This document shows, in pieces, positions 7,513 through 16,273 of a stretch of DNA of 64,000 nucleotides. A model generated the notes under the pieces. It searched no databases, was not told the origin of the DNA, and worked only from the letters and a program-made list of their open reading frames with translations. This DNA is from DTU072 sp050309775. GTDB lineage: Bacteria; Bacillota; Clostridia; Christensenellales; DTU072. Each line of letters opens with the position of its first letter. The first letter of the stretch is position 1. Location of the stretch: NCBI GenBank assembly GCA_050309775.1, contig JBNRMV010000017.1, positions 1 to 64,000 on the forward strand, written 5' to 3'. The translations under genes and the position numbers were made by a program.

Positions 7513-9681
7513 ATGAAAAAAGCATTTTGTATTGCTATTTTAATATTAGTTTTTTTATTCTTATTCACGGGCTGCGCCCAAGACTTGAATGTAGACCTTT
7601 TGAAAGGCGGTGATTTTGAGTATGAAGACACGGCAGAGCTTCGCAATGACTGGAACTTGGTTGCGCAAGGCACCTCCGAAAATGTCTTTTCCGTATCCAA
7701 CGGAGCATTGGGTATCAACACCACTTCCGCCGGTTGGGCATATGCCGCGCAAGAGCTGCAACTCAAAAGCAATTCATATTACAAAATTTCTTATACTTTC
7801 AACATAGCGTCCATAACCTATTATGGCGACGCGACTTCATTCAATGGACTGTTCATAGGCTTTCTTGAAGACAGAAACTTTAACATAGGGGAGAGCAGTG
7901 ACGGCGTCATAAAACCCATTTTGCACAACGGCGCAACAAATGTCGATGTTACGACTGACATTTATTTGAAGACTGATTATATCACCAAAGCGACGCTGGC
8001 GATTTTTGTGGGTACGGAAGACGCGCCTGTTTCAGCAAATGTCACAATCAAGGACATTGCATTTGAGAGAGTAAAAAAGAGCGCTGTTCCCGTGAACGAA
8101 GACCCCGACACCGGTAAAGATGTCCTTGTTGCTTTCAAACTTGACACCAAGGTATACGGCGCAAACAGCAGCAAAAACATATTGTTCATTGTGCTGGGCG
8201 GCGTGTTTACGGTGCTTGCAGGATACGCATTATATATTGTATATAAAAGAAATCTTCACCTCGAAACGACATTTAAGGACAATTTTCTTGCAAAATTGCG
8301 TGATTCAAAATATTTGCCACTTATAGCGGTCATAGCTTTTGCTGCGCTTATTAGATTATTGATAGCCGGCATTGCCACAATTCTTGCCGCAAATGCCACA
8401 ACGGCATATCTTGGCTACAATGTAGAGGCTGCGGCAGCGCAAGCAAAATTTATTGCGGAATTTGGTACGGTATATTTCAAATCTACGCTGGAGACATACA
8501 CGGCAAAATACAATTATGCCTATGCGGCATACCAGACGGCTCCGCTTATGTATTATGTTTTGGGGCTTGCAGGACTGCTCAGCAGAATTTTTAACGGCGG
8601 TATAGCGCTGACCTCATTCTTCATAAAACTGTTTGCCATTGCTGCGGATATCGGAATAATTGTCATAATATACAAGCTGCTCGAAAACAGAACAGGCAGA
8701 TTGTCGGCAGTCATTATGAGTTCGCTTTATGGCATATTGCCCATAGTATTTTCTGTTTCTGCGGGCTGGGGCATGTCGGAGTCGGTGACGGTATTCCTCA
8801 TCACATTGACATTGTACTTTGCGCTAAAAAATAATTTCTGGGGCGTGTCAGGCGCATATCTTGCGGCGTTCTTGTTCTCACCAAATGCCATTTTTATGTT
8901 GCCGATAGTCATTTTCTATATGGTCAGCCAGTTTATCTCAAGACCAAAACTCAGATTACCCATACTTCTCAGCTTGGTAGTCGGCTTCGGCGTGTGCTAT
9001 GCTTTGACTGCGCCGTTCAACCTGCTTGATATTCAAGCCGGAAAACCGTTTGCTGCGGTGACGGATTATTACAACTCGGTATTTGTCGCCAACAAAGTCT
9101 ATACCGCAAATGCATTTAACTTCCAAGCAATGCTGAAGAACAATTTTGAAGTAATAACAACGGAATCCGTATTTATTACCATATTGTTTATTGTATTCAT
9201 AATTGCGCTAGTTGCGGCTGGATATTTCAAAAACAGAAACAGATTGGAGCTTGTGCTTTTGTCGGCGCTGCTTATGACAATGCTGTACACTTTCACGAAC
9301 AGAATGACGCCGGTATCAATGTATATGGCGCTGCCATTGATGTTCATTTATGCGGCGATGCAGAAAGAAAAGAGAGTTTATTTCACTTTCATAGCGTATG
9401 CAGCGTTGATGTTCATAAACGCAAGTTATGTTTATATGGTGGCAGGGTACAGCGCAAGCGGTATCGAACAGCTGACTTATGACAACGCAATGATGTATGT
9501 CTTTGGCGCTTTCAGCGTGCTGTTGAATATCTATTTTATTTATGTTGTGTACGACATAGTTGTCACACGCAAAGCCGCTGTTATCAAACCCATGGAGAAA
9601 ACATATATTGCCGCAGTCAAAATGACAGGTCTGCGCATAAAGAAATTTTTCTATAAAATAAAAGCCAAGTTTTCAAAATAA
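7513..9681 (+). CDS. Lipoprotein-anchored GT-C-type membrane glycosyltransferase candidate
   Basis: This 722-residue protein has a lipoprotein signal ending LFTGC (acylated Cys at 21). An exposed beta-rich domain of about 200 residues follows; its opening (GDFEYEDTAELRNDW) resembles carbohydrate-binding jelly-rolls. From about residue 230 there are ten or more hydrophobic segments with the loop pattern of GT-C glycosyltransferases, including LGYNVEAAAAQAKFIAEFG and a long central loop. Such enzymes use lipid-phosphate sugars on the outer face of the membrane. No specific catalytic motif can be assigned, so substrate is unknown. The start at 7513 is preferred over an ATG 24 bases upstream because of AAAGGGGCTG and the signal peptide. 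It is probably co-transcribed with rplS, unless the hairpin at 7467 stops transcription. Confidence 0.65.
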   Translation: MKKAFCIAILILVFLFLFTGCAQDLNVDLLKGGDFEYEDTAELRNDWNLVAQGTSENVFSVSNGALGINTTSAGWAYAAQELQLKSNSYYKISYTFNIASITYYGDATSFNGLFIGFLEDRNFNIGESSDGVIKPILHNGATNVDVTTDIYLKTDYITKATLAIFVGTEDAPVSANVTIKDIAFERVKKSAVPVNEDPDTGKDVLVAFKLDTKVYGANSSKNILFIVLGGVFTVLAGYALYIVYKRNLHLETTFKDNFLAKLRDSKYLPLIAVIAFAALIRLLIAGIATILAANATTAYLGYNVEAAAAQAKFIAEFGTVYFKSTLETYTAKYNYAYAAYQTAPLMYYVLGLAGLLSRIFNGGIALTSFFIKLFAIAADIGIIVIIYKLLENRTGRLSAVIMSSLYGILPIVFSVSAGWGMSESVTVFLITLTLYFALKNNFWGVSGAYLAAFLFSPNAIFMLPIVIFYMVSQFISRPKLRLPILLSLVVGFGVCYALTAPFNLLDIQAGKPFAAVTDYYNSVFVANKVYTANAFNFQAMLKNNFEVITTESVFITILFIVFIIALVAAGYFKNRNRLELVLLSALLMTMLYTFTNRMTPVSMYMALPLMFIYAAMQKEKRVYFTFIAYAALMFINASYVYMVAGYSASGIEQLTYDNAMMYVFGAFSVLLNIYFIYVVYDIVVTRKAAVIKPMEKTYIAAVKMTGLRIKKFFYKIKAKFSK

Positions 9682-9700
9682 ATAAGAAAACAAACATAAG

Positions 9701-9729
9701 GCGGCAGGCAATGTACCTGCCGCTTTTTT
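9701..9729 (+). terminator. Rho-independent terminator
   Basis: GCGGCAGG (9701-9708) pairs with CCTGCCGC (9716-9723) and is followed by six or seven T. It ends the GT-C gene transcript. Confidence 0.9.
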
Positions 9730-9751
9730 ATATTATATACGGCATTTGCCC

Positions 9752-9780
9752 TTGAATAGTCGATTTGGTTATTGTATAAT
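9752..9780 (+). promoter_or_regulatory. Promoter of the alkaline phosphatase gene
   Basis: TTGAAT (9752-9757), 17 bases, TATAAT (9775-9780). The start would be near 9787, leaving a leader of about 35 nt with AGGAG before the ATG at 9823. No Pho-box-like direct repeat is evident. Confidence 0.8.
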
Positions 9781-9822
9781 TTAGTTGAATAAATAGTTTA
9801 ATATAATAATTCAGGAGAAAAA

Positions 9823-10914
9823 ATGTCCAAAAAATTAAGCAGAAACAAAAAGATTGTTATAATCACCGCCTTGTCTTTGGTCTTGGTGTTCGGTCTGACC
9901 ATGCTTGGGCTTGTGCTGGGATACAGCCTTGCGCCGTACGGCGTAGAGCCGAAGATTTCGGCAAGAGCAGAGAATGTAATATTGCTTATTGGCGACGGTA
10001 TGGGAAAGAACCATATAGAAATAGCTTCATTTTTTGACACACCTGTATTCACCGAATTGGCGGCAATAGGAGATGTCACGACCCGTTCGTTGGATTTTTT
10101 GCCAACGGACAGCGCGGCTGCAGCTACCGCCATGGCGACAGGCAAAAAAGTATGGAACAGAAATATTTCGCACCTTAACGGCAAGGACTTGACCAATCTG
10201 GGAGAAGTCACTAAACAGTACGGCAAAAAACTGGGCGTTATATCGACAAAAAGCGTGACAGACGCCACACCTGCGGCATTTACGGCGCATACGAAAGTAC
10301 GAAGCAAACAAAAGGACATTGCAAAACAACAGATATTTGAAAGCGGCGCTGATGTCATATTCGGATTAGGCAGAGAGTATTATGACCCATATGCCGCCCA
10401 AATAGAAACCACAGACAGGGGATACTACAACACTTTTGCAGCGCTTCAACTCAACCAAAAGTCAAAGGCATTTGCAATCTTTGACGACCCCATTCCCAAT
10501 GAAGGTCTGTTTTCCTTGTCGGGACTGACCGAAATTGCGCTGGCTATGCTTGAAAACGACAACGGCTTTTTCCTTATGGTAGAGGGCGCCAAGATTGATA
10601 CATACAGTCACAAAAATGAAATGGAAAAGATGCTTGCGGAATTTTGGGCATTTAATGCCGCCGTTGAAGTGGCTCTTAAATATGCGCAAACGCACCCCAA
10701 CACAACGGTAATAATTACAGCCGACCACGAAACAGGTAAATTAACATTGCCAAAAACCCTTTCTGCCGAAAGCATAAACAACAAGTGCTTCCGCTCCGGC
10801 AGTCATACGGCTCGTGATGTGTCATATTTTGCCTATGGAGCAGGCGCCGACGAAATCCCCAATAAAATCGACAATACGGACATATTCTACATAATTAAAC
10901 AGCTGCTGTCATAG
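9823..10914 (+). CDS. Membrane-anchored alkaline phosphatase
   Basis: The 363-residue protein has an uncleaved-looking N-terminal hydrophobic helix (11-35) and an extracytoplasmic alkaline phosphatase domain. ILLIGDGMGKNH gives the first metal-binding Asp (D58). LPTDSAAAATAMATG contains the nucleophile Ser (S97) in the DSxAxxTA motif, followed later by EGAKID, ADHETGKL and GSHTARDV with metal-binding Asp/His. All key residues are seen. It is somewhat shorter than E. coli PhoA. It would hydrolyse phosphomonoesters outside the cell for phosphate supply. Single gene with its own promoter. Confidence 0.92.
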   Translation: MSKKLSRNKKIVIITALSLVLVFGLTMLGLVLGYSLAPYGVEPKISARAENVILLIGDGMGKNHIEIASFFDTPVFTELAAIGDVTTRSLDFLPTDSAAAATAMATGKKVWNRNISHLNGKDLTNLGEVTKQYGKKLGVISTKSVTDATPAAFTAHTKVRSKQKDIAKQQIFESGADVIFGLGREYYDPYAAQIETTDRGYYNTFAALQLNQKSKAFAIFDDPIPNEGLFSLSGLTEIALAMLENDNGFFLMVEGAKIDTYSHKNEMEKMLAEFWAFNAAVEVALKYAQTHPNTTVIITADHETGKLTLPKTLSAESINNKCFRSGSHTARDVSYFAYGAGADEIPNKIDNTDIFYIIKQLLS

Positions 10915-10950
10915 TAGTCGGTAGCAGAGATTATTTTCAGAATGCAATAA

Positions 10951-11487
10951 TTATAAATTGTCGGGTAAATATTCGTATGCACAGAAGCGCCAAAGGCGCT
11001 CTCTGTCAATTTTGTCAGCATAGCCTATGCCAACGCGCGGAAAACAATCGTATTTTGGCGTAATATTGGTTTCTTCTATCCAAATTCTCTCTGATGTCAA
11101 CAAATCCTCTCGATTAAAATCCTTACCGATATTCAGGGTTTTTGTCACCCGACCGGGTCCGACAATGCCTTTTACTCCACGAATAAGCACTCCCATAGGC
11201 TCATCTTCAAGTCCGGCAACGATGTTTAACATATAGTGTAGGCCATAAATAAGATGCACATATAGCTTTCCGCCCCGTTGCCACAATGCGCTTGTTTTGG
11301 GAGTTTTTCCGCGTGATGCATGGCAACCGGTGTCCTCGACACCCATATAACATTCGGTTTCGGCAATAAGATATCTCTGCTCACTTCCGTCAACATTCAA
11401 CGCCAAAGTCTTGCCCAAAAGGTTGACCGCCAACTTGTCCGCCCCAATGCAGAAAAATGCAGGGCTTGTAATTCTCATTTTTTCCAT
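10951..11487 (-). CDS. 3-methyladenine DNA glycosylase (Mpg/AAG family)
   Basis: This 178-residue protein matches the alkyladenine glycosylase family: LAVNLLGKTL near the N-terminus, AETECYMGVEDTGCHA with the catalytic Glu region, LYVHLIYGLHYMLNIV and VLIRGV as separate motifs, then GPGRVTKTL. It excises alkylated purines by base flipping. The frame is open 90 bases further upstream, but the extra residues do not resemble the family and family members begin at MRITSPAFF, so the start is set at 11487 (11481 is also possible). No strong ribosome site is seen. Convergent with the phosphatase gene. Confidence 0.9.
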   Translation of the reverse strand: MEKMRITSPAFFCIGADKLAVNLLGKTLALNVDGSEQRYLIAETECYMGVEDTGCHASRGKTPKTSALWQRGGKLYVHLIYGLHYMLNIVAGLEDEPMGVLIRGVKGIVGPGRVTKTLNIGKDFNREDLLTSERIWIEETNITPKYDCFPRVGIGYADKIDRERLWRFCAYEYLPDNL

Positions 11488-11581
11488 AACTATATTATAT
11501 ATAAAATCTCCGACAAATAAAAGGGTGTTGTGAGGTAATTTATGTTTTAATAAATAATTTTGTACATACGAATACATAGGG

Positions 11582-11610
11582 TTGAAATGTTTTGTAAATG
11601 AGTTTATAAT
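11582..11610 (+). promoter_or_regulatory. Promoter of the 11640 membrane protein
   Basis: TTGAAA (11582-11587), 17 bases, TATAAT (11605-11610), with a short leader carrying GGAGGAGGAGG before the ATG. Both boxes are near consensus. Confidence 0.85.
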
Positions 11611-11639
11611 ATGTTTAATAATGGAGGAGGAGGATTATT

Positions 11640-12278
11640 ATGTTATTTGGAAACCCTATCAACAAAGCTGCCGCAGACCAGGCGGGACAATCAATCAGAA
11701 GCGTAAGCAACTTTAATTGGACATTCATCTTTATACTGGCAGTCGTTGTTTACATTTATGAAACAGAGGTCAAGAAGAAGAATTATAAGGGCATTGTTGC
11801 CGGACTTTCGCTTTATGGCGTGCATTGGCTGTACGAAATCGCAAACGCAATCATTCAATCGGCATCAGGATATGCTTTATGGACTGTTTCTCCGGAATCC
11901 ACATCATTTATTATACTTATCGGTGTCAGCTGGGAACTGTCAATGATGTTTTCAATAGCCGGACTAGCCACCTACAAATTGCTTCCCGACGACAAAAACA
12001 AAAAGATTTTTGGCATAAACAATAGATGGTTCTTTGCTATCGCAAATGCCTTATTGTTCAGCCTAATAGAAATCTTCCTTGCCACAACACCGGCGTTCAT
12101 TTGGGTTTATAAGTGGTGGGGCGCAATACCTGTGTTTATTACAACTTATATTCCTTTCTTTCTTGCGGCATACCTTGTTCCCGATGCCAAACCAAAGACA
12201 CAAAAAATATTCCTTGCAAGCGTGTGGGGAGTGGCTGCGTTGCTGCTTTTCATACTTGCCCCGCTTGGAATTATTTAA
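11640..12278 (+). CDS. Multispanning membrane protein, function unknown
   Basis: The 212-residue protein has about six hydrophobic helices: 29-43, 52-72, 84-110, 131-150, 157-175 and 190-210, joined by short charged loops (YETEVKKKNYKG, LLPDDKNKKIFG). I do not recognise the family. Helix 3 carries a conserved-looking WELSMMFSIAG. Expression should be strong: near-consensus promoter and a very strong ribosome site (GGAGGAGGAGG). It stands alone, just left of the accessory island. Confidence 0.7.
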   Translation: MLFGNPINKAAADQAGQSIRSVSNFNWTFIFILAVVVYIYETEVKKKNYKGIVAGLSLYGVHWLYEIANAIIQSASGYALWTVSPESTSFIILIGVSWELSMMFSIAGLATYKLLPDDKNKKIFGINNRWFFAIANALLFSLIEIFLATTPAFIWVYKWWGAIPVFITTYIPFFLAAYLVPDAKPKTQKIFLASVWGVAALLLFILAPLGII

Positions 12279-12334
12279 TTGCTTGACTATAGTGAAATAA
12301 ATAATACGATATAAATATAAAAAGTTTCTTCAAA

Positions 12335-12365
12335 CAAAGATAGGGGAATTTGTCCTCTATCTTTG
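12335..12365 (+). terminator. 13-bp hairpin after the 11640 gene
   Basis: CAAAGATAGGGGA pairs with TCCTCTATCTTTG (one G-U pair) around loop ATTTG. The T run expected of a classic terminator is missing. It probably ends or trims the upstream transcript. Confidence 0.55.
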
Positions 12366-12533
12366 TTGACGATAAAATGCCATTCCTTTTACCAAAACTA
12401 TTATAGTACCTTATATTTTAACGAAAAATTAAAAGTTTTGGCATATGGCAAAAAATGACCATAAAAAAAGCTATTTTCTTGTCAAAAACAACCGTTTTTC
12501 ACTAGGGCAGGCGGAGAATTCGAAATTACATTC
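12366..12533. other. Non-coding stretch left of the tandem hairpin repeat
   Basis: There is no frame with a ribosome site. The sequence is AT-rich at first and becomes GC-richer at the repeat, marking the left edge of the accessory region. Confidence 0.4.
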
Positions 12534-12588
12534 GTATCGCGCAATCGTCTGTGCGATACTTGGGTGCAGCGTCACGCTGCTGGCGGGG
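12534..12588. repeat. Two-hairpin repeat, copy 1
   Basis: Hairpin A: GTATCGCGCA (12534-12543) pairs with TGTGCGATAC (12550-12559). After a short TTGGGT linker comes hairpin B, GCAGCG-TCA-CGCTGC, followed by TGGCGGGG. The last 36 bases (12553-12588) recur in copy 2 with two changes. Confidence 0.75.
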
Positions 12589-12630
12589 CAATACGAATCA
12601 AATACGAACCCTGTACGCGGAAATAAAAAA

Positions 12631-12689
12631 TCGCGGCAGACAAAAAGCCTGTCGCGATACTTGGGTGCAGCATCATGCTGCTGGCGGGG
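12631..12689. repeat. Two-hairpin repeat, copy 2
   Basis: Hairpin A: TCGCGGCAG (12631-12639) pairs with CTGTCGCGA (12649-12657). The shared 36-base block is 12654-12689, with hairpin B reading GCAGCA-TCA-TGCTGC. Compared with copy 1, one G-C pair has become A-T on both arms, a compensatory change that keeps the stem. From 12690 to the end of herA nothing else is visible. Confidence 0.75.
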
Positions 12690-12841
12690 AGGTGGTAATA
12701 GCACCCGAACTCAAAATAAGTTATGGCCCGCTATGCTATTTATTTATCAATGGTATTGCAGGGGTTACTGTAGTTAGATCAAAAATATGAAAGATCCACT
12801 AAATCCTATAAATAGCCATATATTCTTTTTATAAGAGCAAG

Positions 12842-14869
12842 TTAAGTATCTTCTACTACTACATGTAGATTGGAAGGATTGTCTTCAGCTTCTTGCACTG
12901 GCTCAAATGCTTGCCATTTCTGCGCAATAGCAGACCAATCAGCAGTTCTATTCATTGATTTGGATTCTGTCCATATACTCCAATAATCTGGATCATTGGA
13001 TTGTGGTCGGAATTTTTCACTAAGATAGTTCATGTGAACCATTACAGGCAGCTCAGAAGCCCAACCCAACAGAATCGCTCGTTGTGAAGGTAAAGAAGGC
13101 AATTCCCTCAGCAAGCCGCGCAAATTGTCAGGAACCAATTTTCCAACAAGATCTTGATCTTTATCGTTACTTATTCTATGTAGAAGGAATGTATTACATT
13201 GCGACAATACTGTAGGAGAAAGTTCACTTGGGCGTTGAGACGATAAAACCATTCCTAATCCGAATTTGCGTCCTTCACGAGCGATTTTTTCAAATACCTG
13301 TGTACACATAGAATATGTTGCCGCTTCTTCAGAATCACTTGCGTAACGGCGTACAAATGTATGCGCTTCTTCCATTACAATGGTAGTAGGCAACGTTTCA
13401 CCACCGTTTATTTGTCTATATCTTTGGAGCGCCTCTAGGATCATTCTTGCTATAACCGCAGTAACAATATGAATTACTTCCTGTGGCACCAATGAAAGAT
13501 CAATTACCGTTATGGCCCCATCAGCAGAATCTGTAGGACAAATATATTCTCCAAGCCATTGCTCAAGAGTCAAGTCTTCATCACTGTTTGTGATTGTTTT
13601 CATCCTATTGTCTGAAAGCAAAGTGCGGATCCGCATTAGCATCGTTTCTACATAATCCGTTGTACCCATTAACTCTGCATTTGCCTCTAAACTGCGTAGC
13701 AGTTCATCACCAGTAAATTTTCTGGGAATATCAGCATCAATGGGCAAAACATCTTCATCTAAACCTCCAAAAACATTATGAGCTTCTGAAATCAATGTCA
13801 TAAACTCTCTTACTGTGGGCTCATCTACCAAATAAGTTGGCCAGTCGGTTTGTGCGTGACTATTTGCAATTTCATCTATTTTATCAATAACATTATTTAA
13901 TGCAAGCTTTTGAGGCTCTGAAAAACTATTGTCATCCACAAGCCCCTTTTTCCAAGCAATTATCCCATCAATAAATCCTTTCCGTTTACCAAAGTTTTTT
14001 TGTCCAGCCGCCCAAGGTTCACCGTTTGAATATATTATCTTTAAAATGGTATATAGCGTTTTAAAGTATCGACGAAGATTTGCACTCGGTATTGTAGCCT
14101 CTATATCCGATATTCCATCACGGACTGTGCGCAATGCTTGAATAAGCGTGGGACGTTGTGCCTTGCTACTTGCTTGCGTAAAGGCACACCATTCCGTTGT
14201 GTTCCAAAACCATAGTGGAACCCGCAACTGCTTTATGCCTTTACTTTCATCAGGTTCAACTGCAAATAACTTCACATTATCTAAACCATTGAAAGCCGTG
14301 GAGTATTCTCCATTAGGATCAAGTATGATGAATCTGGAATTTATATTTCGCTGTCGGTCGCATCCAAGGCAGGTCTTTGCTGCTTCAATTGACCATCGAA
14401 TAACACCCGCCACAGAACATGATTTTCCACTTCCCGTATTCCCCAGTATTGCAAGGTGTCTCCCAAATAATCTATCTGGATCAACAGCGACCACAGCATT
14501 AGCTGCAAGGGGGCTAACACCAATTTTAACATAGCGATTTTTCCCTGATTCAACAATTGATTTAAGCTGTTTTTGAGTTGGAAGCAAAACAGGGTCACCA
14601 ACCGTAGGAAAAACTTCAACTCCACGTGTAAATAGATAGTCTATTTCGTTATTTTTTATCTTTTCTTTCAGAACACCGAGCGGAGTCAGACTCATTTTTC
14701 TTAATGGAAATGGCAAGTCAATAATCCCAAAGTCCTGCATTCCCTTACGTTTCGGGTACTGTGAACGCTCAATAGTTATCCAGCCAATTTGCGCCACAAT
14801 AAAACCGCTATCGCTTGGCAATAAAACATAACTATTTATTCGCGGGAATGGACGAGGTGTGAATATCAT
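12842..14869 (-). CDS. herA: HerA-like hexameric ATPase of a SIR2-HerA defence system, N-terminus possibly truncated
   Basis: The 675-residue protein has Walker A GNTGSGKS at 143-150, ILDPNGEYS, a Walker B IVMEEAHTFV near 510, and the SSQRPSELSPTVLSQCNTF and ISNDKDQDLV sensor stretches of HerA/FtsK-type translocases. The N-terminal HAS-barrel is incomplete: it starts in the middle at PRINSYVLLPSDSGFIVAQIGW. There is no ribosome site before the ATG, and the 5' end lies inside the end of the SIR2 gene (38-base overlap). In SIR2-HerA systems the HerA hexamer forms a complex with the SIR2 NADase. Either a small deletion removed the junction, or translation is coupled. Confidence 0.88.
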   Translation of the reverse strand: MIFTPRPFPRINSYVLLPSDSGFIVAQIGWITIERSQYPKRKGMQDFGIIDLPFPLRKMSLTPLGVLKEKIKNNEIDYLFTRGVEVFPTVGDPVLLPTQKQLKSIVESGKNRYVKIGVSPLAANAVVAVDPDRLFGRHLAILGNTGSGKSCSVAGVIRWSIEAAKTCLGCDRQRNINSRFIILDPNGEYSTAFNGLDNVKLFAVEPDESKGIKQLRVPLWFWNTTEWCAFTQASSKAQRPTLIQALRTVRDGISDIEATIPSANLRRYFKTLYTILKIIYSNGEPWAAGQKNFGKRKGFIDGIIAWKKGLVDDNSFSEPQKLALNNVIDKIDEIANSHAQTDWPTYLVDEPTVREFMTLISEAHNVFGGLDEDVLPIDADIPRKFTGDELLRSLEANAELMGTTDYVETMLMRIRTLLSDNRMKTITNSDEDLTLEQWLGEYICPTDSADGAITVIDLSLVPQEVIHIVTAVIARMILEALQRYRQINGGETLPTTIVMEEAHTFVRRYASDSEEAATYSMCTQVFEKIAREGRKFGLGMVLSSQRPSELSPTVLSQCNTFLLHRISNDKDQDLVGKLVPDNLRGLLRELPSLPSQRAILLGWASELPVMVHMNYLSEKFRPQSNDPDYWSIWTESKSMNRTADWSAIAQKWQAFEPVQEAEDNPSNLHVVVEDT

Positions 14870-15701
14870 TATCTATATTTACCCAATCAAGGGAGCCATG
14901 CAGTTTTGTAAATCGTGCTACACCCTCAAGATAACGCGGCTCTCCTCTTATTCCAGGTGGACTGTAATGCATGTCAATATCAAGTCGCGAAGAACGAAAA
15001 ATAGGGGACAAGTTTCCAATAAATCGATCCAGCAAATGTAGCCCTGCAAGGTCAGCTCCAGCTTCAATGAGGCGATCATAATTAGTAGTGAAAATATTTA
15101 GCCTCTCTCTCGTTCCTGTTCTACTCGCAAAGCTCATAAGAAAGTTAACAAGATAAGTAAACGTTTCTTCTTTTATATTTTCTTCAGAAGTGATAATGTT
15201 GCGTTCTAATTCGCAAATACTTTCCGCAAAACCCGTGATAATTTCCTTGATAATAGACTCTGTCCTATCTTTTCGCTCATCTCCAATTATTTCTAAGCCG
15301 TGTAAAAGGTCATTCAAAACTCGTATATAATCCTCTATGTTTGCAAAACCTCGATTGTTTTTGTATGAAGCTTGTTGGGCCGCACTATCTACTTGATTAG
15401 CGTACTCAAAACCTTCTAGTTCAGGTTTAATCATTGCATTACCGGCTTTTCCAGTGGCCATATGCTCTAATGAATATGACAAGCCTGTTCCAACAAGCAA
15501 AGAAAGGTGTTCTGATTGAAATAAGGATGTAAGCCATGGCTCAACTTGACTACGTATGTCTGACAGTTCAACACCATCTGAGTTCTCCATCCAAGAAGGG
15601 CATTTTTGACCAACAGCGCAAGTAAACTTTCCAGCATCAAAAACTAATCTTAGCTGTTCGTTTTCGCCTTTAGTTTTGAGAATATTTATTGATTCAGGCA
15701 T
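14832..15701 (-). CDS. SIR2-family NADase of a SIR2-HerA defence system, C-terminus probably truncated
   Basis: This 289-residue protein has the NAD-binding LSLLVGTGLSYS (67-76), FTTNYDRLIEAG with the expected catalytic-site Asn at 207, and FTKLHGSLDW with His at 268. It stops 16 residues after the HGS motif, where related SIR2 proteins usually continue for a further domain segment. In defence systems such proteins deplete NAD+ after phage sensing. AAGGAGGGC precedes the ATG and a promoter lies upstream. The truncation coincides with the missing start of HerA, suggesting one deletion took both. Catalytic residues remain, so some activity is possible. Confidence 0.85.
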   Translation of the reverse strand: MPESINILKTKGENEQLRLVFDAGKFTCAVGQKCPSWMENSDGVELSDIRSQVEPWLTSLFQSEHLSLLVGTGLSYSLEHMATGKAGNAMIKPELEGFEYANQVDSAAQQASYKNNRGFANIEDYIRVLNDLLHGLEIIGDERKDRTESIIKEIITGFAESICELERNIITSEENIKEETFTYLVNFLMSFASRTGTRERLNIFTTNYDRLIEAGADLAGLHLLDRFIGNLSPIFRSSRLDIDMHYSPPGIRGEPRYLEGVARFTKLHGSLDWVNIDNDIHTSSIPANK

Positions 15702-15741
15702 TGATTTGCCCTCCTTTTCTAGCTGTAATATATACTCAAAA

Positions 15742-15770
15742 ATTATACCATATATTTAGTATTTAAACAA
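15742..15770 (-). promoter_or_regulatory. Promoter of the SIR2-herA pair
   Basis: On the minus strand TTGTTT (15765-15770) is followed after 17 bases by TATAAT (15742-15747). Transcription would start near 15735, about 34 nt before the SIR2 ATG. Confidence 0.75.
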
Positions 15771-15791
15771 GTTTAATGCATATTTCTCAAA

Positions 15792-15949
15792 TTTTCCTTT
15801 TTCGTTGTGGCTATCGTAGCATAGTCCTTGCACCTGTCAACGAGAAAAATTATCGCTGAAAATCTAAATAAAAATCATGATTAAGTCTGGTAGCAATACC
15901 GGACTTTTTCTTTAGCCAAAAGCAATATTTTTTCCTTTTTCGTTGACAG
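15792..15949. repeat. Short direct and inverted repeats in the island intergenic region
   Basis: TTTTCCTTTTTCGTTG occurs at 15792-15807 and 15930-15945. CTGTCAACGAGAAAAA (15834-15849) is an imperfect inverted copy of TTTTTCGTTGACAG (15936-15949). They lie next to a decayed recombinase and could be remnants of an element end, but no complete terminal structure can be drawn. Confidence 0.45.
15884..15909 (+). terminator. Rho-independent terminator without an upstream gene
   Basis: AGTCTGGTA pairs with TACCGGACT around a GCAA loop and is followed by TTTTT. No plus-strand gene lies upstream, so it appears to be left over from a deleted part of the mobile element. Confidence 0.7.
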
Positions 15950-16045
15950 CTGATTTATTGGAACTTCCAAATTACTTAACTTGTGCTACGGACAATGCTA
16001 CTTTGCCCCTGCCGAAAAAGGCAAAATAAAATTTGGAGGTTTCTT

Positions 16046-16273
16046 ATGAAAACCAATGTTTCCACTTCTCAAAACCCACGAAAGTATTATTTAAGTGAAT
16101 TTTCGTTGTACGACGGCGACCACTTTATTACTTTCAACATCATTGATATCAATACGGATAAACCTGAAACGGACGCAGCAATTCAAGAAATAGAAAAAGA
16201 ACCCGCAACCTATGAGGGTTCGGGTTCTATGGCTATTGGCGGAGAGGGGGTAATTGCGTTTGAACACCTTTGA
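16046..16273 (+). CDS. Small hypothetical protein, mobile-element associated
   Basis: The 75-residue acidic protein begins MKTNVSTSQNPRKYYLSEFS and has no hydrophobic segment. I cannot name it. TTGGAGG lies just upstream of this ATG, so it is chosen over an ATG 63 bases earlier. The 3' end overlaps, on the opposite strand, the last codons of the decayed recombinase. This convergent packing suggests that both came from the same integrative element. Confidence 0.55.
   Translation: MKTNVSTSQNPRKYYLSEFSLYDGDHFITFNIIDINTDKPETDAAIQEIEKEPATYEGSGSMAIGGEGVIAFEHL

Noticed and set aside
12553..12689. CRISPR array
   Set aside because: Only two repeats are present, with an internal perfect hairpin, unequal flanks and no cas genes nearby.
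12445..12790. Open frames across the tandem hairpin repeats
   Set aside because: They have no ribosome site, differ between the two repeat copies and are low in protein-like composition. The signal there is nucleic-acid structure.
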